From Fragum whitleyi (taxonomy: Eukaryota > Mollusca > Bivalvia > Cardiida > Cardiidae), in assembly GCA_948146395.1 (NCBI GenBank), contig OX411548.1, positions 57,865,020 to 57,929,019 of the forward strand: a DNA stretch of 64,000 nucleotides. The letters run 5' to 3'. Position 1 is the stretch's first letter, and every line of letters starts with the position of its first letter. This document shows, in pieces, positions 36,335-47,972 of the stretch. A program made the translations under genes and the position numbers. The notes under the pieces were generated by a model. It had not been told where the DNA came from. It did not search any database and worked only from the letters and a program-made list of their open reading frames with translations.

Positions 36335-36687
36335 CTTTCGAATTTTAAAGCGTAAACAATCCGGAATGAGTCATAAAGAAATTCCATGTGAACCCGGTAT
36401 AACCAGTTATTTGAATGTATAAATAGATTAAAGTAGTATGCCTAGGAAATAGCAACTTTTTCAAACATTTGACATCGACGAGTGGCCTTGACCTTACCAT
36501 GTTTCCTTGACTTTCGAATTTTAAAGAGTACAATCCGGAATGAGTCAAAAAGAAATTCCATGTGAACCTGGTATAGCCACATATTTGAATGTATAAATAG
36601 ATTAAAGTTATATGCCTATGAAGTAGCATCTTTTTCAAACATTTGACATCGACGAGTGGCCTTGACCTTACCACGTTACCTTGACTT
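36335..36687 (+). repeat. 176-bp tandem duplication (two units)
   Basis: Units 36335-36510 and 36511-36687 are clearly homologous. Both contain CTTTCGAATTTTAAAG, ATTCCATGTGAACC, ATTTGAATGTATAAATAGAT and TTGACATCGACGAGTGGCCT. Differences are scattered, so the duplication is not very recent. The minus-strand ORF that spans it is repetitive for this reason and is not taken as a gene. Confidence 0.9.
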
Positions 36688-37449
36688 TGCAATCAGTGGA
36701 TGCTTATTATCGAAATCTATCATAAAGTTAAGCATGAAAATTGGATCTCAAATAGGCTTCAGGTATTTGACATTGTTAATTTTTTGGTTGAGTTTTCGAA
36801 AATTTGACCCCGGTACGTCATGAAAAGCGGGGTATAATTAGAAAACGGTTTGTAGCATCTAGTCAACCGGGACACATGGGCTGGTTTCTAATTGTTGCCC
36901 AGCTGAAAAACAACCAAATCGGGCCCCGCCCGGAAGAGAAATAAGTTGGCCCTAAGTGAGCACTGCTGTTTTGAAAACCTATTATCAACTGACAGGATTT
37001 TTCTTACATGGTATTAACACTGGTGAACGTAAACGTCCACCAAAAACGAGATGTTAATAAGAAAATTTATAGATATGAAAAAAAGTAATAAATAACCCCA
37101 AAATCTTTTCGTGATACACATAACACGGGACTATCATTTTTGTTCGAATATGCAATAAAACCATTGACAAATTGTTAACACGCCATTTTCAAACGAGACT
37201 GACTTTACTGACTCTTTTTAACGCGTTCCCTTTTTCCTGTCCGCTCATGAAACTTAAGTCTATAACAGTTGAGTTATGTTGAATACTTGACGGATTAAGA
37301 AAAGTCAGTTTACATGTATTAATCACATGTGTTTTTATTTGGTACAGTTGCACTACGTTTAGAGAATTCAGAGTGAAAATACTATAGTTCCGCAAGTTTA
37401 TGTGAGTATCGAGATAACCGTTATTGCCTATCATTTTCAATGTGAAATT
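36688..37449. other. Non-coding, nothing recognised
   Basis: AT-rich spacer with no supported gene. Confidence 0.4.
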
Positions 37450-38116
37450 GATCTTTGACGCCTCACTATAAATTGTACAACTGTACGCCTTGCCATGCTC
37501 TCATTTGGGGGGGGGGGGGGGGCAAATCCGGATTTTGCGGACACTTTTATAGAGAAACCAGAGGAACATTGTGGCAAAGTTTCATTGACATTGGCCCAGT
37601 TGTTAATGAGGTTGTTCAAATATATCAAAGTGACAATTGTCACGTCCTGCCATGCCTATATTTATGGATCAATCAAAGTTCGCGATTAATTTTCGGAAAG
37701 GGTCGACCAAGGAACATTTCGGAAAAGTTCCATCGTGGTCTTGTAATTTAGGATGAGATGTCGTTCATAGGTTTCTTAGTAAAAATTGCTACGCCCTGCC
37801 ACACCAATTTTTAGGCTATTGGTCAATCAAAATTCGCGAACAATTTAAAAAATGGGTCACATAAGGAACACTCTAGCAAAAAATATTGAGATTGGTCCAG
37901 CGGTTTAGTAGGATATGTCGTTCAAAGACATCATAGGGAGAATGCCAGGCCTATATTATTGGGCCATTCAGTAGTTCGAGTGCACATTGTGACAAAGTTT
38001 CGTTCAAATCGACCCCGGAGTTTTGAGAGAAGAAGAAATTATAAGATTGTTGACAGCGGACGACGCTGGGTGATCCTTAAAGCTTTGCTTGAGCACGTTG
38101 CGCTCAGTAGAGCTAA
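37450..38116 (-). repeat. AGCTCACC-type repeat, diverged copy
   Basis: Read on the minus strand it begins with a stem-loop AGCTCTACTGAGCGC ... GTGCTCAAGCAAAGCT, then GGATCACCCAGCGTCGTCCG and GTCAACAAT. This is the same order as the repeat start at 45784 (stem-loop, GATCACC, CGTCCG run, GTCAACAAT). The rest is three ~150-bp tandem units, each with AAGGAACA, 'TTGG(C/T)CCAG' and 'GATATGTCGTTCA'-like words. A run of about 18 G lies at 37507. Confidence 0.65.
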
Positions 38117-39939
38117 AAAGAAGACTAGTAAATATGAATTTTCAGTCAATGCCTGAAAATTAAGTAACAATATTTTCATACAATTCCAATGACAAAAAAA
38201 AAAAAAAAAGAAAAGAAAAAAGAAATAATAATATAGAAAAAAGATGCTGCTAGAGCAGTTGAAGTGCATCGACTTTCTTTTGGAATTTGATTTGTTTTAA
38301 ATGAATGGGAAAAGACGCTTCTGACGGTTTGAGCGCGATTAGAGCTCTTTTGAATCTCGGTCGTTTTTAATTGCACTCAACTCATCAGTAGAAAAACTCG
38401 GCCCCACTATAAAGTCTATAATATTGTAGATTTTTTTTCATAAAATATGTACCGTATTTCACCTATTAGACGCGCCCTCCATAATAAACGCGCCCCCATA
38501 CAATACGGTTTTTAGGCCCTGGAATATCCGACCAACCGACCCGTCCACTGTCCGTGGTGAAAAAAACCTAGTCTCAACGTTTATTTTACTAGAGCTTCTC
38601 CACGACGCGATGTTCAAAGATTATTGTTCAACTATTTTCCATCTCGACCATGATTAGGGTGATTGCACGATTTAAGTCGTCATCAAAAGATCGCCCAACT
38701 TCTGAAAACTAGCGCGAGCAAAATTGCTCTGGAAGCGCAAAAGGTTAAAATGCAACGGGTACCGAAATGCGACATGAACTAATTCTCGTAATACATGAGG
38801 TGCGACATCAAACATCAATTTCTTTTTCCTATTTTATTACTCCAACAACGTAGATGAAATAGAAATCTTCAAAAGCTACATGCGATCGAAATTTTCTTTC
38901 TTCGTGTTGTTACGAAAATATTGCTGAAATCATTGTACATTCTTCAAACATCAAATTAAATCCGAGTCAATGATTTAATCCGAGTCAAAACTCATACTGT
39001 CAAAACAAGAGAAACCGATAAAATCTCACGTGTAACTGATTATAAAAGCGACGTCGTGTGCACAAAGATCTGGGAACTTCAAAGGTGCCGACACCTGCCG
39101 TGACCCAGCTAGCTTCAGACGTGTTGTGTTTACTCTACGACACGCTTCGTCTCCAGTACTCAGTTATACATTGCTATGTTTATCTTTTTAAATATTATTT
39201 TGTGTTTTATTATTATCATATCAAATCATTATTTGAAAATGTGCCGATTCTTAGAATTAAATTGCTGATGCATACACACATAACCCAACAATTGAACGAA
39301 GATTAAATATTTTTCTATTTGTAATAACTAAACTTATTAGATAATCGTTTAGATTAGGGGCCGAGTTATAAGCTGGGCCGAGTTGCCGGTGAACCGAGTT
39401 GATCGGTCACCATAGGTTCTTTGATTCAATAAGACATTTAGACATATCCTATGTTGCCTTGAACTGGTTGGGGTTCAGACATATATGCCCATGAACAGCC
39501 GGAAGTAGAAACGGAAAACTGAAAGACGAAATAAACGTCCTTTGCAAATTTAATTTCATAAACTTTACAGTTTGTTTTGCGTTTTAATGAACTTCAAAAT
39601 ATATTTTGTGGTAATGCTTGAACATTCTACCTTGTAAACAGTCGTTGTGTAATATGAATATGCGATTCTCGGATTCAATGAACCCTTCCATATGATTTCA
39701 TTTCCAAAATTAGAATATGTATACTACAATGAGTGTCGCCCATGGTGCGACACAATAAGGGGAGTTACTTGTGTGATTTCCAATTAATAATTCTCCGGGG
39801 ATTATTAATTGAAAAATTCTGCTCAAAACCAGTAAAATTGTGAATAGGTTAAACCAAGATTTTTTTACTTTAACATATTTGACGCCATCTAAGCGCGGCC
39901 GAATAACCAATCCAGTTTTCAAGTACGCCTTGTAAAAAG
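38117..39939. other. Non-coding stretch
   Basis: An A-rich low-complexity block lies at 38190-38240. A GC-richer hairpin-like segment at about 38451-38512 (ACCGTATTTC ... AGACGCGCCC ... AACGCGCCCCC ... AATACGGTTT) looks like a MITE end or small MITE. No gene is supported. Confidence 0.4.
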
Positions 39940-40110
39940 ACGCGACTGAAAAATAAGGTTTTGTCTCATGATTGCACCAAAGAAATAGAATATCGTGAGA
40001 TTTTGACTCTTTCCTTTCGTGTACAACAAAGTCTACGCCACCTGTAAAAGCAAGCTTATGTTATTCATTAAATGAAGGATTAATCGACATAAAACTAAAA
40101 TAAACAGATA
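39940..40110 (+). repeat. Hairpin repeat family 1, diverged copy
   Basis: AAAGACGCGACTGAAAAATA, GTCTCATGATTGCACCAAAG, AAATAGAATATCGTGAG and TTTCGTGTACAACAAAGTCT follow the order of the second half of the 8249-8670 unit (ATGACGCGCTTTACG, GTCTCCTTTTTGCATTAAAG, AAATAGAATAATCGTG, TTTCGTGAACAACAAAATCT). The hairpin arms have decayed. Confidence 0.6.
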
Positions 40111-42298
40111 TTTTCTAATCAAACACGAAACCAACTTCTGCAATGTTTACGAAAAGATGAAAATTAAGGCATAAATGAGAGAAACGGTTCATGACATTAT
40201 AGGTAGCAGACAACTATCTCTACCATCCATGATTACACTGCTTATTACAGAATGTTATTGGCCAGCATAATTCTAACAAAGACGGATTTCAATTTGGCAA
40301 TTTTATTAACAAAATCAAACATCAGAAAATTTAAAGACAAAATCTCGTGAAGTTTTTTTTTTATGATTAAATCGCGGCTTTATCTGACAAAACCCTATGT
40401 TTCACCTGTGTAGTCTTTTTTTTTTCCGAATTGAAGTAAATTCAGTTCGTTCTTCTTTTCATTTTCTCATTCATCTCACCAGCACTTAAATGAATAAGAA
40501 CGTTGTCGTAGCTGAATGACGAAGTTAACAGGAAGAGGTTTATCGCCGAAAGCTTTTATTCATCATAGACAGAATTAACGGGATAGTCTGAGAGTCTCTT
40601 AAATATTTATAAACATGACAAGGTTAATTACTAAATGGAACAACAGCAAGCAAATCTGGATGTACAATTTTTAAAACTAAATAGGATCCATAATCATATT
40701 GAGATTTTGTTATATACTTTATAAACCGAAACTAACTTCTAATCGGTCACTGCATGTTTCTCTCTTTTTGACACATTTTCAAGATAATATACGAATAGAA
40801 CATTACTTTTATACAAAAACAAATCAATTTCGAGGATTTTGGTAAAAGAATTGTGTAAAAAGGACCTATGCAACGATTATAACAAACAAAAGAAGACACC
40901 AACACTACTTTGAAAAAAGTCACAAAACTCGCTATTTGCAGGGAATTTTCAAAATTTTAGTCGAAGAAATACAGTTATGTTGTTAAAAAATCACAATCCT
41001 TTCGATGTCTTACATGTAGCTGAATAGAAATAAAAAACAGAAAACACCATTTAAGACGTTTATTTTCGTAAATGAGGTAAATTTGTTAAACTAACCCCAC
41101 CCATCCATGTTAATTTTGAAATTCGGGGGTACCCATGTTCTTATGTAAGATAAATTCCTTTCCCCGGAGATTTTCTTAGTGAGTTTTGTTTTGGCTGTTT
41201 AGTTTTGTTTTGTTGTTGAGTGAAGGGGCTATCGGAACTCAAAAAATTCTTGCATCTTCAACATCATTAAGCTATATTTTTCGTCCATTATTCAAGTGAC
41301 CGATTAGAAGTTGGTTTAAAATTATATAAGATATAACAGTGAAAGAGTGTAGATAGAGTTAAGTGTAGAATGTGAATCATAATTTATAACAGTTATAAAA
41401 GTTCAAATACTTATCAAGCTGAATCTTTTATTTTTATAACAAAGGAGATAAAGAATAAGAATTATTGTCTTGGTCAATCATATTTTCGTCTACCAACATA
41501 ATTTAAGAAATGAAAAGCTGTTTATAGCATTACTGCTAATTTGATATTTCTAGGGTTTTTTTCCCGCCATTTAATCAAATCATTTCCGCTTTAAAATTCT
41601 AGAATAACGCGAGCATCTTTTCCGCTTAACTTATCTAAACACGTTTTTTTTCATGAATACATAATTAATATGACAGTTTAATACACAAAAACGTTCGTAC
41701 CGAGTTGATCACAACTTTGAACATTCATTTATTCCTATGCTGACAGCTGATACACGTATTCATGGTCCCCTGTAGTTACTCACACTAGGACTTACTGCAA
41801 AGCTTTGACTCAGACATCTGCTGACCATATCGTTAAGGTGTTGTATTTGCCATTCACATTTTGGTGGAATACATACGATGCAGGTTCTATTGACTTTTGT
41901 CAAGTCGGTCATCGAACTCAGAACCAGAGGGTTGAGAGCCAAACAGGCTTACAGCTGACATAACAAGACTCGATGAAAACATAAAGATAGATTGCCAAAT
42001 ACTATTGATGTCTTGCTGAGGTTTGAGAAAACTAAAAAATGAAAATATTTTACTTAGATGAGGTTAAAAATATAAGCAATATAAGGCGATTATGACCCAC
42101 AAATAATTAGTAACAAGGGTACCATGATGGTCCTAGATCGCTCATAAGTGTCTCTTTGACCCCTGCGACATCACATTTATTAAATAATTTTTATGCAAAT
42201 AAAACGATTTGTATGCAGGAAAATGTGTCTAAACGATTCGTAGCTAAGGGAGAAGGGATGTACTGACCAATCATATACTAGCTGCAGTGCATATGTTA
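40111..42298. other. Non-coding stretch
   Basis: No gene or structured repeat was recognised up to the MITE that follows. Confidence 0.4.
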
Positions 42299-43220
42299 CA
42301 GTGAATTGTAAAATCAGTGTTTTTTTAAAATTTCAGGGATTTTGTAAAATCGCTGATTCCGTCAGTTATTTTATAAAATAACTGAACTGTTCAGATAATA
42401 TATGAAATGAAGGAATATTTGTGATAAAATAGGGTAATACAGTATTATTTCAAATAATAAGTGTACTATATTTTTTCTAACCCATTATATGTGTTCAAAT
42501 TTTTTAAAGAAAACTGCATGCTACAGAGATTTTTTTTAAAAAAACAACAGAATCGGTAAATCATTTTATAAATTATCTGAAGAAATCAGGACGAATGTGA
42601 AAAGTTGTTCTTCATAATTTTGCATTCTGAGTCTTAGGGATATTGAATTTAAATTTCAAGATTGAAAGATAAAAGTGAACGGCAATTATCAGATAGATTA
42701 CAGTTCGCACAATCAGTTTAATCATTTATATTCTTAATAAAGAGTTAAAGAGAATATTATTGAGTTAGTGTATAAATGAAAATGAAAATTCTAATCACAC
42801 ATATGAACACGCAAAACGTAGAACTGAAGTCAGACCTTAGTTAGAATACATATAGGCTTCGCAACTACTCTAGTGGTTGCTCTCTGCTTCTTCTGTGACA
42901 CTGGATGTACACCTTTAACTTTACTTTGAACATCAATAATGATAGCAAATACTACAAACAATCTCAATGCTTGAAAAAGAAATATGAATATCAAACAAAA
43001 AAGAGAACACCAGAATGAATTATTTAAAAAAAAAAAATCCAACTATTTTACTTATAAACAGTACTGTATTATCCCCTTTTCTAAAAAGAATATTCTATTA
43101 TTTTACATATTAAATGAGAATTTCAGTCATTTTATGAAATAGCTGACGGAATCAGTGATTTTACAAAATCTCTAAAATTTTCTGTTATTTAACAAAATCA
43201 CTGATTTTACATATTCACTG
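42299..43220. mobile_element. Tc1/mariner-type MITE with TA target duplication
   Basis: A 922-bp element with termini CAGTGAATTG and ATATTCACTG flanked by TA on both sides (42297-42298 and 43221-43222). Terminal inverted repeats extend roughly 150 bases with mismatches: GTAAAATCAGTG at the left, CACTGATTTTAC at the right, then ATTTTGTAAAATC, CTGATTCCGTCAG and TAATACAGTA with their complements. Small inner repeats of 'ATTTTxTxAAATxxCTGA' occur in each arm. No transposase ORF is present, so it would need one in trans. CAGT ends with TA duplication are standard for the Tc1/mariner superfamily. Confidence 0.85.
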
Positions 43221-43222
43221 TA

Positions 43223-43665
43223 ACACATATACCTGTCTAGTTTGCGATATGCGCTCGGGACTAAATAATCTACTGTTTTGATGCTATTGCCGGATTTGAA
43301 TTAAAAACGATGTTATGTCGAACAGAGTACATAAAGTACAGCTATTTTGACAATGTTTTGTGGAATTCCATGCCCAGATATTTAGCAGATTCTTTGTACA
43401 AATTTTACTATGCCTAAAATTTTGGTAAAAACTCCACATCTTAGTGATCAGCATGTTCGAGAGATTCTGTGGCTCGATATTTCGAGGTATGGTTGAGTCT
43501 AGCTTCGGAAGCACGCTTCCCCCTATTCCAAAAAGAAAGGGGGTTTTGCTTGGGCTGCTCCCATTCCAGTGAGAAATATTTAATCGAATTCGGTCGTTCG
43601 ATATTTTTACGTACATATTACTCGGGTTATACGATGTTTAATGTAAAGCGATTGCATTTCATCCT
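43223..43665. other. Non-coding, nothing recognised
   Basis: Spacer between the MITE and SINE copy 2. Confidence 0.4.
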
Positions 43666-43678
43666 CTATTATATTCCA

Positions 43679-43957
43679 GAGCCGCCGTCATATCGCAGTT
43701 TGTAGCGCGTCGGACTGTCAAACTAGAGTTCGCGGGTTCGATCCCCGACGGCGACACTCATTCTTTCCGACTATTTGTCTCTCACCATTGGGTTGATAAT
43801 TGTAGACCTATGTGAGATAGCGGCTGGAGGCTAGGAAAGAATGTGGTGGTTGTACTGGTGAGAGAAATACCAGGGATCCATTGTTAGGTGCTCCAGCCGC
43901 CGCGATATAACTGAAATAATGTTGAAAGCGGCGTTAAACTCCATTCAATCAATCAAT
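43679..43957 (+). mobile_element. tRNA-derived SINE (RUDI/V-SINE-like), copy 2
   Basis: The head at about 43681-43753 has an A-box region (ATCGCAGTTTGTAGCGCG) and B box GGGTTCGATCCCC. The body is as in copy 1, and the 3' end is GGCGTTAAACTCCATTCAAT followed by a short (CAAT)3 tail. A perfect 13-bp target duplication CTATTATATTCCA flanks it (43666-43678 and 43958-43970), proving insertion by target-primed reverse transcription. The A box differs from copy 1 by small changes (TATCGCAG for TAGCGCAG), so pol III promoter strength may be reduced. Confidence 0.93.
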
Positions 43958-43970
43958 CTATTATATTCCA

Positions 43971-44439
43971 TTCGTGAGTAATTGAGATGTGTTTTATATC
44001 ACTATTACTACGGATTCGATTGAGACATGCGCAATAGCAGAATTCCCATTCGGACATGGGTCAAATCGTGTCTCAGCAAAATATTTCCTTCAAAGTATGT
44101 GGAATACCTATATATACTCAGAACAAGAAGTTAAGCGCCACCAGTTTTTAGACAGAAGATTTTTAAAGGCAGGTAACCTGCATTGATTCAAAATAACAGA
44201 GATGTAAATATTGAGTTCCAATGTTGAAAATGGTATGTTGACTAAACAATTGCACAACAATACATGGGTGGTGATAAATTTTATTGACTTTGTACCTTGA
44301 AATGTAAATGACGTATTTTCACCTTTTTTTAAAACATGAAAAACTATTGTCAAAGCCGACTTACGGTGTTGTCTATGACACGAAACTTGGTTTTAGAAGT
44401 CAGATAACACAAATGCGATTAATTCCAGTCACATCTTAG
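43971..44439. other. Non-coding, nothing recognised
   Basis: Spacer that should contain one terminus of the Tc1-like element to the right. No inverted repeat with the 45466-45660 region could be found by eye. Confidence 0.4.
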
Positions 44440-45465
44440 TCAGTAGCGTGTGTAAGTTCCGTGAGCATTGATCACTGCGCGCACCCTCCTCGGCATGCCA
44501 CGAATCATCCTCTGGATGATGTGATGAGGGATTTGCTGCCACTCCTGGTGCAGTGCTGCTTCTAACTCAACCACATTTTGTACAGGAGGCTCTCTCCGAC
44601 GTATACGGCGCCCTATAATGTCTCACAGGTACTCGATGGGGTTAAGATCGGGACTTCCAGCCGGCCATGAAATGGTGGTGATGGCTGTACGTTGCATAAC
44701 GTCCGCCACGACTCTTGCTCTGTGGGGTCTGGCGTTATCATCCATGTACACTGGTCTTGTTCGAAGAGCATAATTGTCAAAATGTGGAATTACCACAGGA
44801 AAAAAGATGTTATCGCGATATTTATCGCCAGTCAATGTTCCTGGAACTGTCACTAGGTCCAGTTTACAGCCGTGGGAGACACAACCCCATATCATAACGG
44901 AGCCACCGCCACCCTGATAGGTTGATTGGACGTACTTTGGTGCAAATCGGGTGTTAGGTTGTCTCAAAACACGAATTCGGCCATCGGTGACATGCAACAA
45001 CATCCTGCACTCATCTGACCAATGGATCCGACGTCATGATACCAAGTTCCAACGTGCCCTCGCTCTACACCATCTAAGACGTTCATTGATGTGTCTCTGT
45101 TGTAACTATGGACGTTTAAGGGGTCTTCGTGCCTTATACCCAGCCACTCGAAGTCGATTTCGCACTGTTGAAATAGAGACCCGTCCGTGTGTATTCCAGT
45201 TGTTCCTTAGTACAGGCGCACTGGTGAAGGGCAGACGTCTGACGTGACGCAAAAGTGCTCTATCCTCTCGAATATACGTTACTCTAGGGCGTCCAGATCG
45301 GACACGGTCCTCAACGTTGTTTGTCTGTGCGTGTTTTTGTACCAAACGTGTTATGACACTGTGGTGATACCCCAGCTGTCTGGCAATGGCTCTACAAGAC
45401 ATTCCAGAATCTCGCATTCCAATTATTCGCCATCTTTCATTTGTAGACAATCTACGCCTTGCCAT
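44440..45465 (-). pseudogene. Tc1-like transposase, full length with three nonsense codons
   Basis: One continuous minus-strand frame of 342 codons, the usual length for Tc1-type transposases. It starts MARRRLSTNERWRIIG with a paired helix-turn-helix: GMSCRAIARQLGYHHSVITR is helix unit 1 and the GRPRVT hook follows. The catalytic triad is DD34E: HWSDECR supplies the first Asp (about 45028), VYMDDNARPHRA the second (about 44740), and SPDLNPIEYL the Glu, with 34 residues between the last two. Three in-frame stops break it: TAG after RRPLKRP (near 45105), TGA before RRIHWSDE (near 45035) and TGA after NPIEYL (near 44623). There are no frameshifts. It ends HGTYTRY at 44440. Each stop is one transition away from a likely Gln or Trp codon. 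Terminal inverted repeats were not identified. Confidence 0.92.
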
Positions 45466-45654
45466 GACTGAGTTTCAAATCAAAATGTAAGCAATTGAAC
45501 GAGCTTCACGACGTAAGTATCTCTGACAGAAAAGCTGCTTTTCCACTTTGCATGAGCCCTGGCTTTACAGTCATTGCACGAGACTTGCTGAATATGCCGG
45601 TGCATCCGAAACGTTTTAATCAATAGCTACAAGGTTGTTCTAACCGTTTGACAA

Positions 45655-45783
45655 CATAGATACTTAAGGTTTTGATATGAATAGACTTGGTGGGGGCCCA
45701 TTAGATGATTCTACATACAAAATATTAAAGCTGCCTGCCTTCTGGTTTCAGAGTACAAGGTTTTTGAAGATTTTCCCTTTTTA
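45655..45783 (+). repeat. Outer tandem-repeat unit, left part
   Basis: TTGATATGAATAGACTTGG ... GATTCTACATACAAAATATT ... CTTCTGGTTTCAGAGTACAAG ... GAAGATTTTCCCTTTT is one ~150-bp unit of the same repeat that resumes at 47461. It is split by the inner AGCTCACC repeat. Confidence 0.7.
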
Positions 45784-46853
45784 GCTCACCTGAGCACGAA
45801 GTGCTCATGTGAGCTATTGTGATCACCTTTCGTCCGGCGTCCGTCCGTCGGTCGTCGTCCGTCAACAATTTCTTTAAACGACATCTCCTCCTAAACTACT
45901 GAGCCAATTAACACCAAATTTTACAGAAATGTTGCTAAGGTGGTCCCTTTCCAGAATAGCAAAAAGAATTGAAATCCATGAAAAATCCTAGTTGCTATGG
46001 CAACCAAAGGTGAAATTTTAAGAAAATCTTAAAATTCTTCTTCTTCTCAACCAGGAGTCCTAGAGACTTAAAATTTGGCATGGATGATCAGTTCATAGAC
46101 CTGAATTAAAATAGCTAAAATCATATCTGTTGGGCCACCAGGTGCGGAGCACCAGGAGGGAGGGGGTAGTACTTTAGGTAATTTTTTTAATCTTTAACCT
46201 TCTTCTTCTTTGGAACCAGGAGCCCTACAGACTTGAAAATTGGCATGGATGATCAGTTCATAAACCTGAATTATATTAGCTAAAATCATATCAGTTGGGC
46301 CACCAGGTGCAGAGAACCAGGGGGGCAGGGGGTAGTACTTTGGGTAAATTTTGTAATCTTTAACCTTTTTCAGAACCAGGAGCCCTACAACCTTGAAAAT
46401 TGGCATGGATGGTCAGTTCATATACCTGAATTTAAATAGCTAAAATCATACCTGTTGGGCAACCAGGTGTGGAGCACGTGGGGGGAGGGGATGGTACTTT
46501 GGGTAAATTTTGTAATCTTAAACCTTCTTCTTCTTTGGAACCAGGAGCCCTACAGACTTGAAAATTAGCATGGATGATCAGTTCATAGACCTGAAAATAA
46601 ATAGCTAAAATCATATCTGTTGGGCCACCAGGTGCGGAGCACTAGGGGGGAGGGCGTAGTACTTTAGGTAAATTTTGAAATCTTGAACTGCTGAACCAGA
46701 ATTCCTAGAGCTTTTTCATTTGATATAGAATAATCAGCTCATAGAACTTAATTTAAAAAGCTATTGTGATTGTTGGGCCACGAGGTACAGAGCAACAGGG
46801 GGGAGAGGGTAGTACTTCAGGTCAATTTTAACATTTGAACTTTCTTTTTTTAA
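45784..46853 (+). repeat. AGCTCACC-type repeat, copy 1 with ~160-bp tandem core
   Basis: Begins with a strong stem-loop: AGCTCACCTGAGCAC pairs with GTGCTCATGTGAGCT around a GAA loop. Next come GATCACCTTTCGTCCGGCG, a CGTCCGTCC-rich run and GTCAACAATTTCTTTAAACG. A tandem core follows with CCAGGAGxCCTA blocks at 46051, 46216, 46376, 46541 and 46695 (spacing 154-165), each followed by TTGGCATGGATGATCAGTTC and GTTGGGCCACCAGGTG. The unit is non-coding. The ORFs across it owe their similarity to the repetition. Confidence 0.8.
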
Positions 46854-47460
46854 GCTCACCTGAGCACAAAGTCCAGCTTCCGTCCTTTTGTTGTCGTCTG
46901 GCGTCCGTCAACAATTTCTTTAAACGACATCTTGTCATAAACTACTGGGCCAATTTACATTAAATTTTACAGAAATGTTTCCTGGGTGGTCCCCTCCAAG
47001 AAAGCTTAAAGAATTTAAATCCATGAAAAACTTTGGTTGCTATGGCAACCAAAGTTGAAATTTAAGAAAATCTTTAAAATTCTTCTTCTGATGAACAAGA
47101 AGTCCTACAGCTTTGGAATTTGCCTAGGATGATCAGTTCATAGATCTTAATTATGATAGCTAAAATTATAACCGTTGGGCTACCAGGTGCGCATTACTAA
47201 AGTTCTCCCAGATATTCTCTTGTAAAATGATCATGCAAAAAACCCCGACTGATAACAGTTCCATTTTGGATCTTGTATTTTCAAAAAGGAAATAGTAAAA
47301 CTGAGACTGTAGAATCTTACTGGTCTGACCATAAGAATATTTTCCTTTACACTTAAATTTGTTACAGTTCAATAACTTTATCATCTGAATCAAAAGTAAT
47401 GCAAGTTACCCTTAGGTGCTTTGACTCAGGTGAGCGGACCAGGGCCAAAGGCCCTCTTGT
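46854..47460 (+). repeat. AGCTCACC-type repeat, copy 2 with 3' hairpin end
   Basis: Restarts AGCTCACCTGAGCACAAAG, then GTCAACAATTTCTTTAAACG and one core unit. It ends GACTCAGGTGAGCGGACC (complementary to the start) and a stem-loop AGGGCCAAAGGCCCT followed by CTTGTTT. Inverted start and end words plus a terminal hairpin suggest a non-autonomous DNA or rolling-circle element. Confidence 0.75.
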
Positions 47461-47972
47461 TTACCCTTCGTGCTCAGAAAAGCTAAAAGGGATGTGCCCG
47501 GATAAAGTCCAAATGTGACCCTTGGGTCTATATATGAACAAACTTGGTATAGGCCTACTAGATGAAGCTACATACCAAATATGAAAGTTGTCTGTATTCT
47601 TGTTTCAGAGAAGAAGATTTTCAAAGATTTTCGCTCTTTGATTCTTTTTAAAAAGGGTTGCGCCCAGGCAAAGCCCAAGTATAATCCCAGGGTCTTGATA
47701 TGAACAAACTTGGTAGCGATCCACTAGATCATACTACATACCAAATATGAAATTTGTCTGACTTCTGGTTTCAGAGAAGAAGATTTTAGAAGATTTTACT
47801 ATTTTCACCCTTTTTGTTAAAGGCAAAGGGAAAGTTTATGAAGGATTTCATTTATTTGAACAACTTTGGTAGAGCTTGACTCAAGGAACATCCCTGTCAA
47901 GTTTTATTAAGATTGGTCCGCTGGTTAAGGAGGAAGATGTTTAAAGAAATTGTGGACGCCGGACGCCGGACG
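47461..47972 (-). repeat. Outer tandem repeat, interrupted by the LINE
   Basis: Two ~165-bp units (GAACAAACTTGGTATAGGCC ... and GAACAAACTTGGTAGCGATCC ..., each with CTACATACCAAATATGAAA and TTTCAGAGAAGAAGATTTT) and a third diverged one. The segment ends in AAAGAAATTGTGGACGCCGG, the reverse complement of the AGCTCACC-repeat start. It continues beyond the LINE at 54026. Confidence 0.75.

Noticed and set aside
36345..36692. 115-codon minus-strand ORF with two similar halves
   Set aside because: It is produced by the 176-bp tandem duplication. Composition is not protein-like and no start context or partner was seen.
42299..43220. Treating the 42.3-43.2 kb MITE as part of the Tc1 element at 44440-45465
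   Set aside because: The MITE has its own complete ends and TA duplication before the Tc1 frame begins.
44951..45471. Plus-strand ORFs of 98 and 75 codons
   Set aside because: They are antisense shadows of the Tc1 transposase.
44341..45665. Terminal inverted repeats of the Tc1-like element
   Set aside because: I compared the flanks of the transposase by eye and found no convincing inverted pair, so no element boundary is given.
46194..46614. Minus-strand ORFs with repeated 'FQVCRAPGSKEEEG'-type peptide
   Set aside because: The repetition comes from the ~160-bp tandem core and not from a protein. Similarity tracks the DNA repeat unit.
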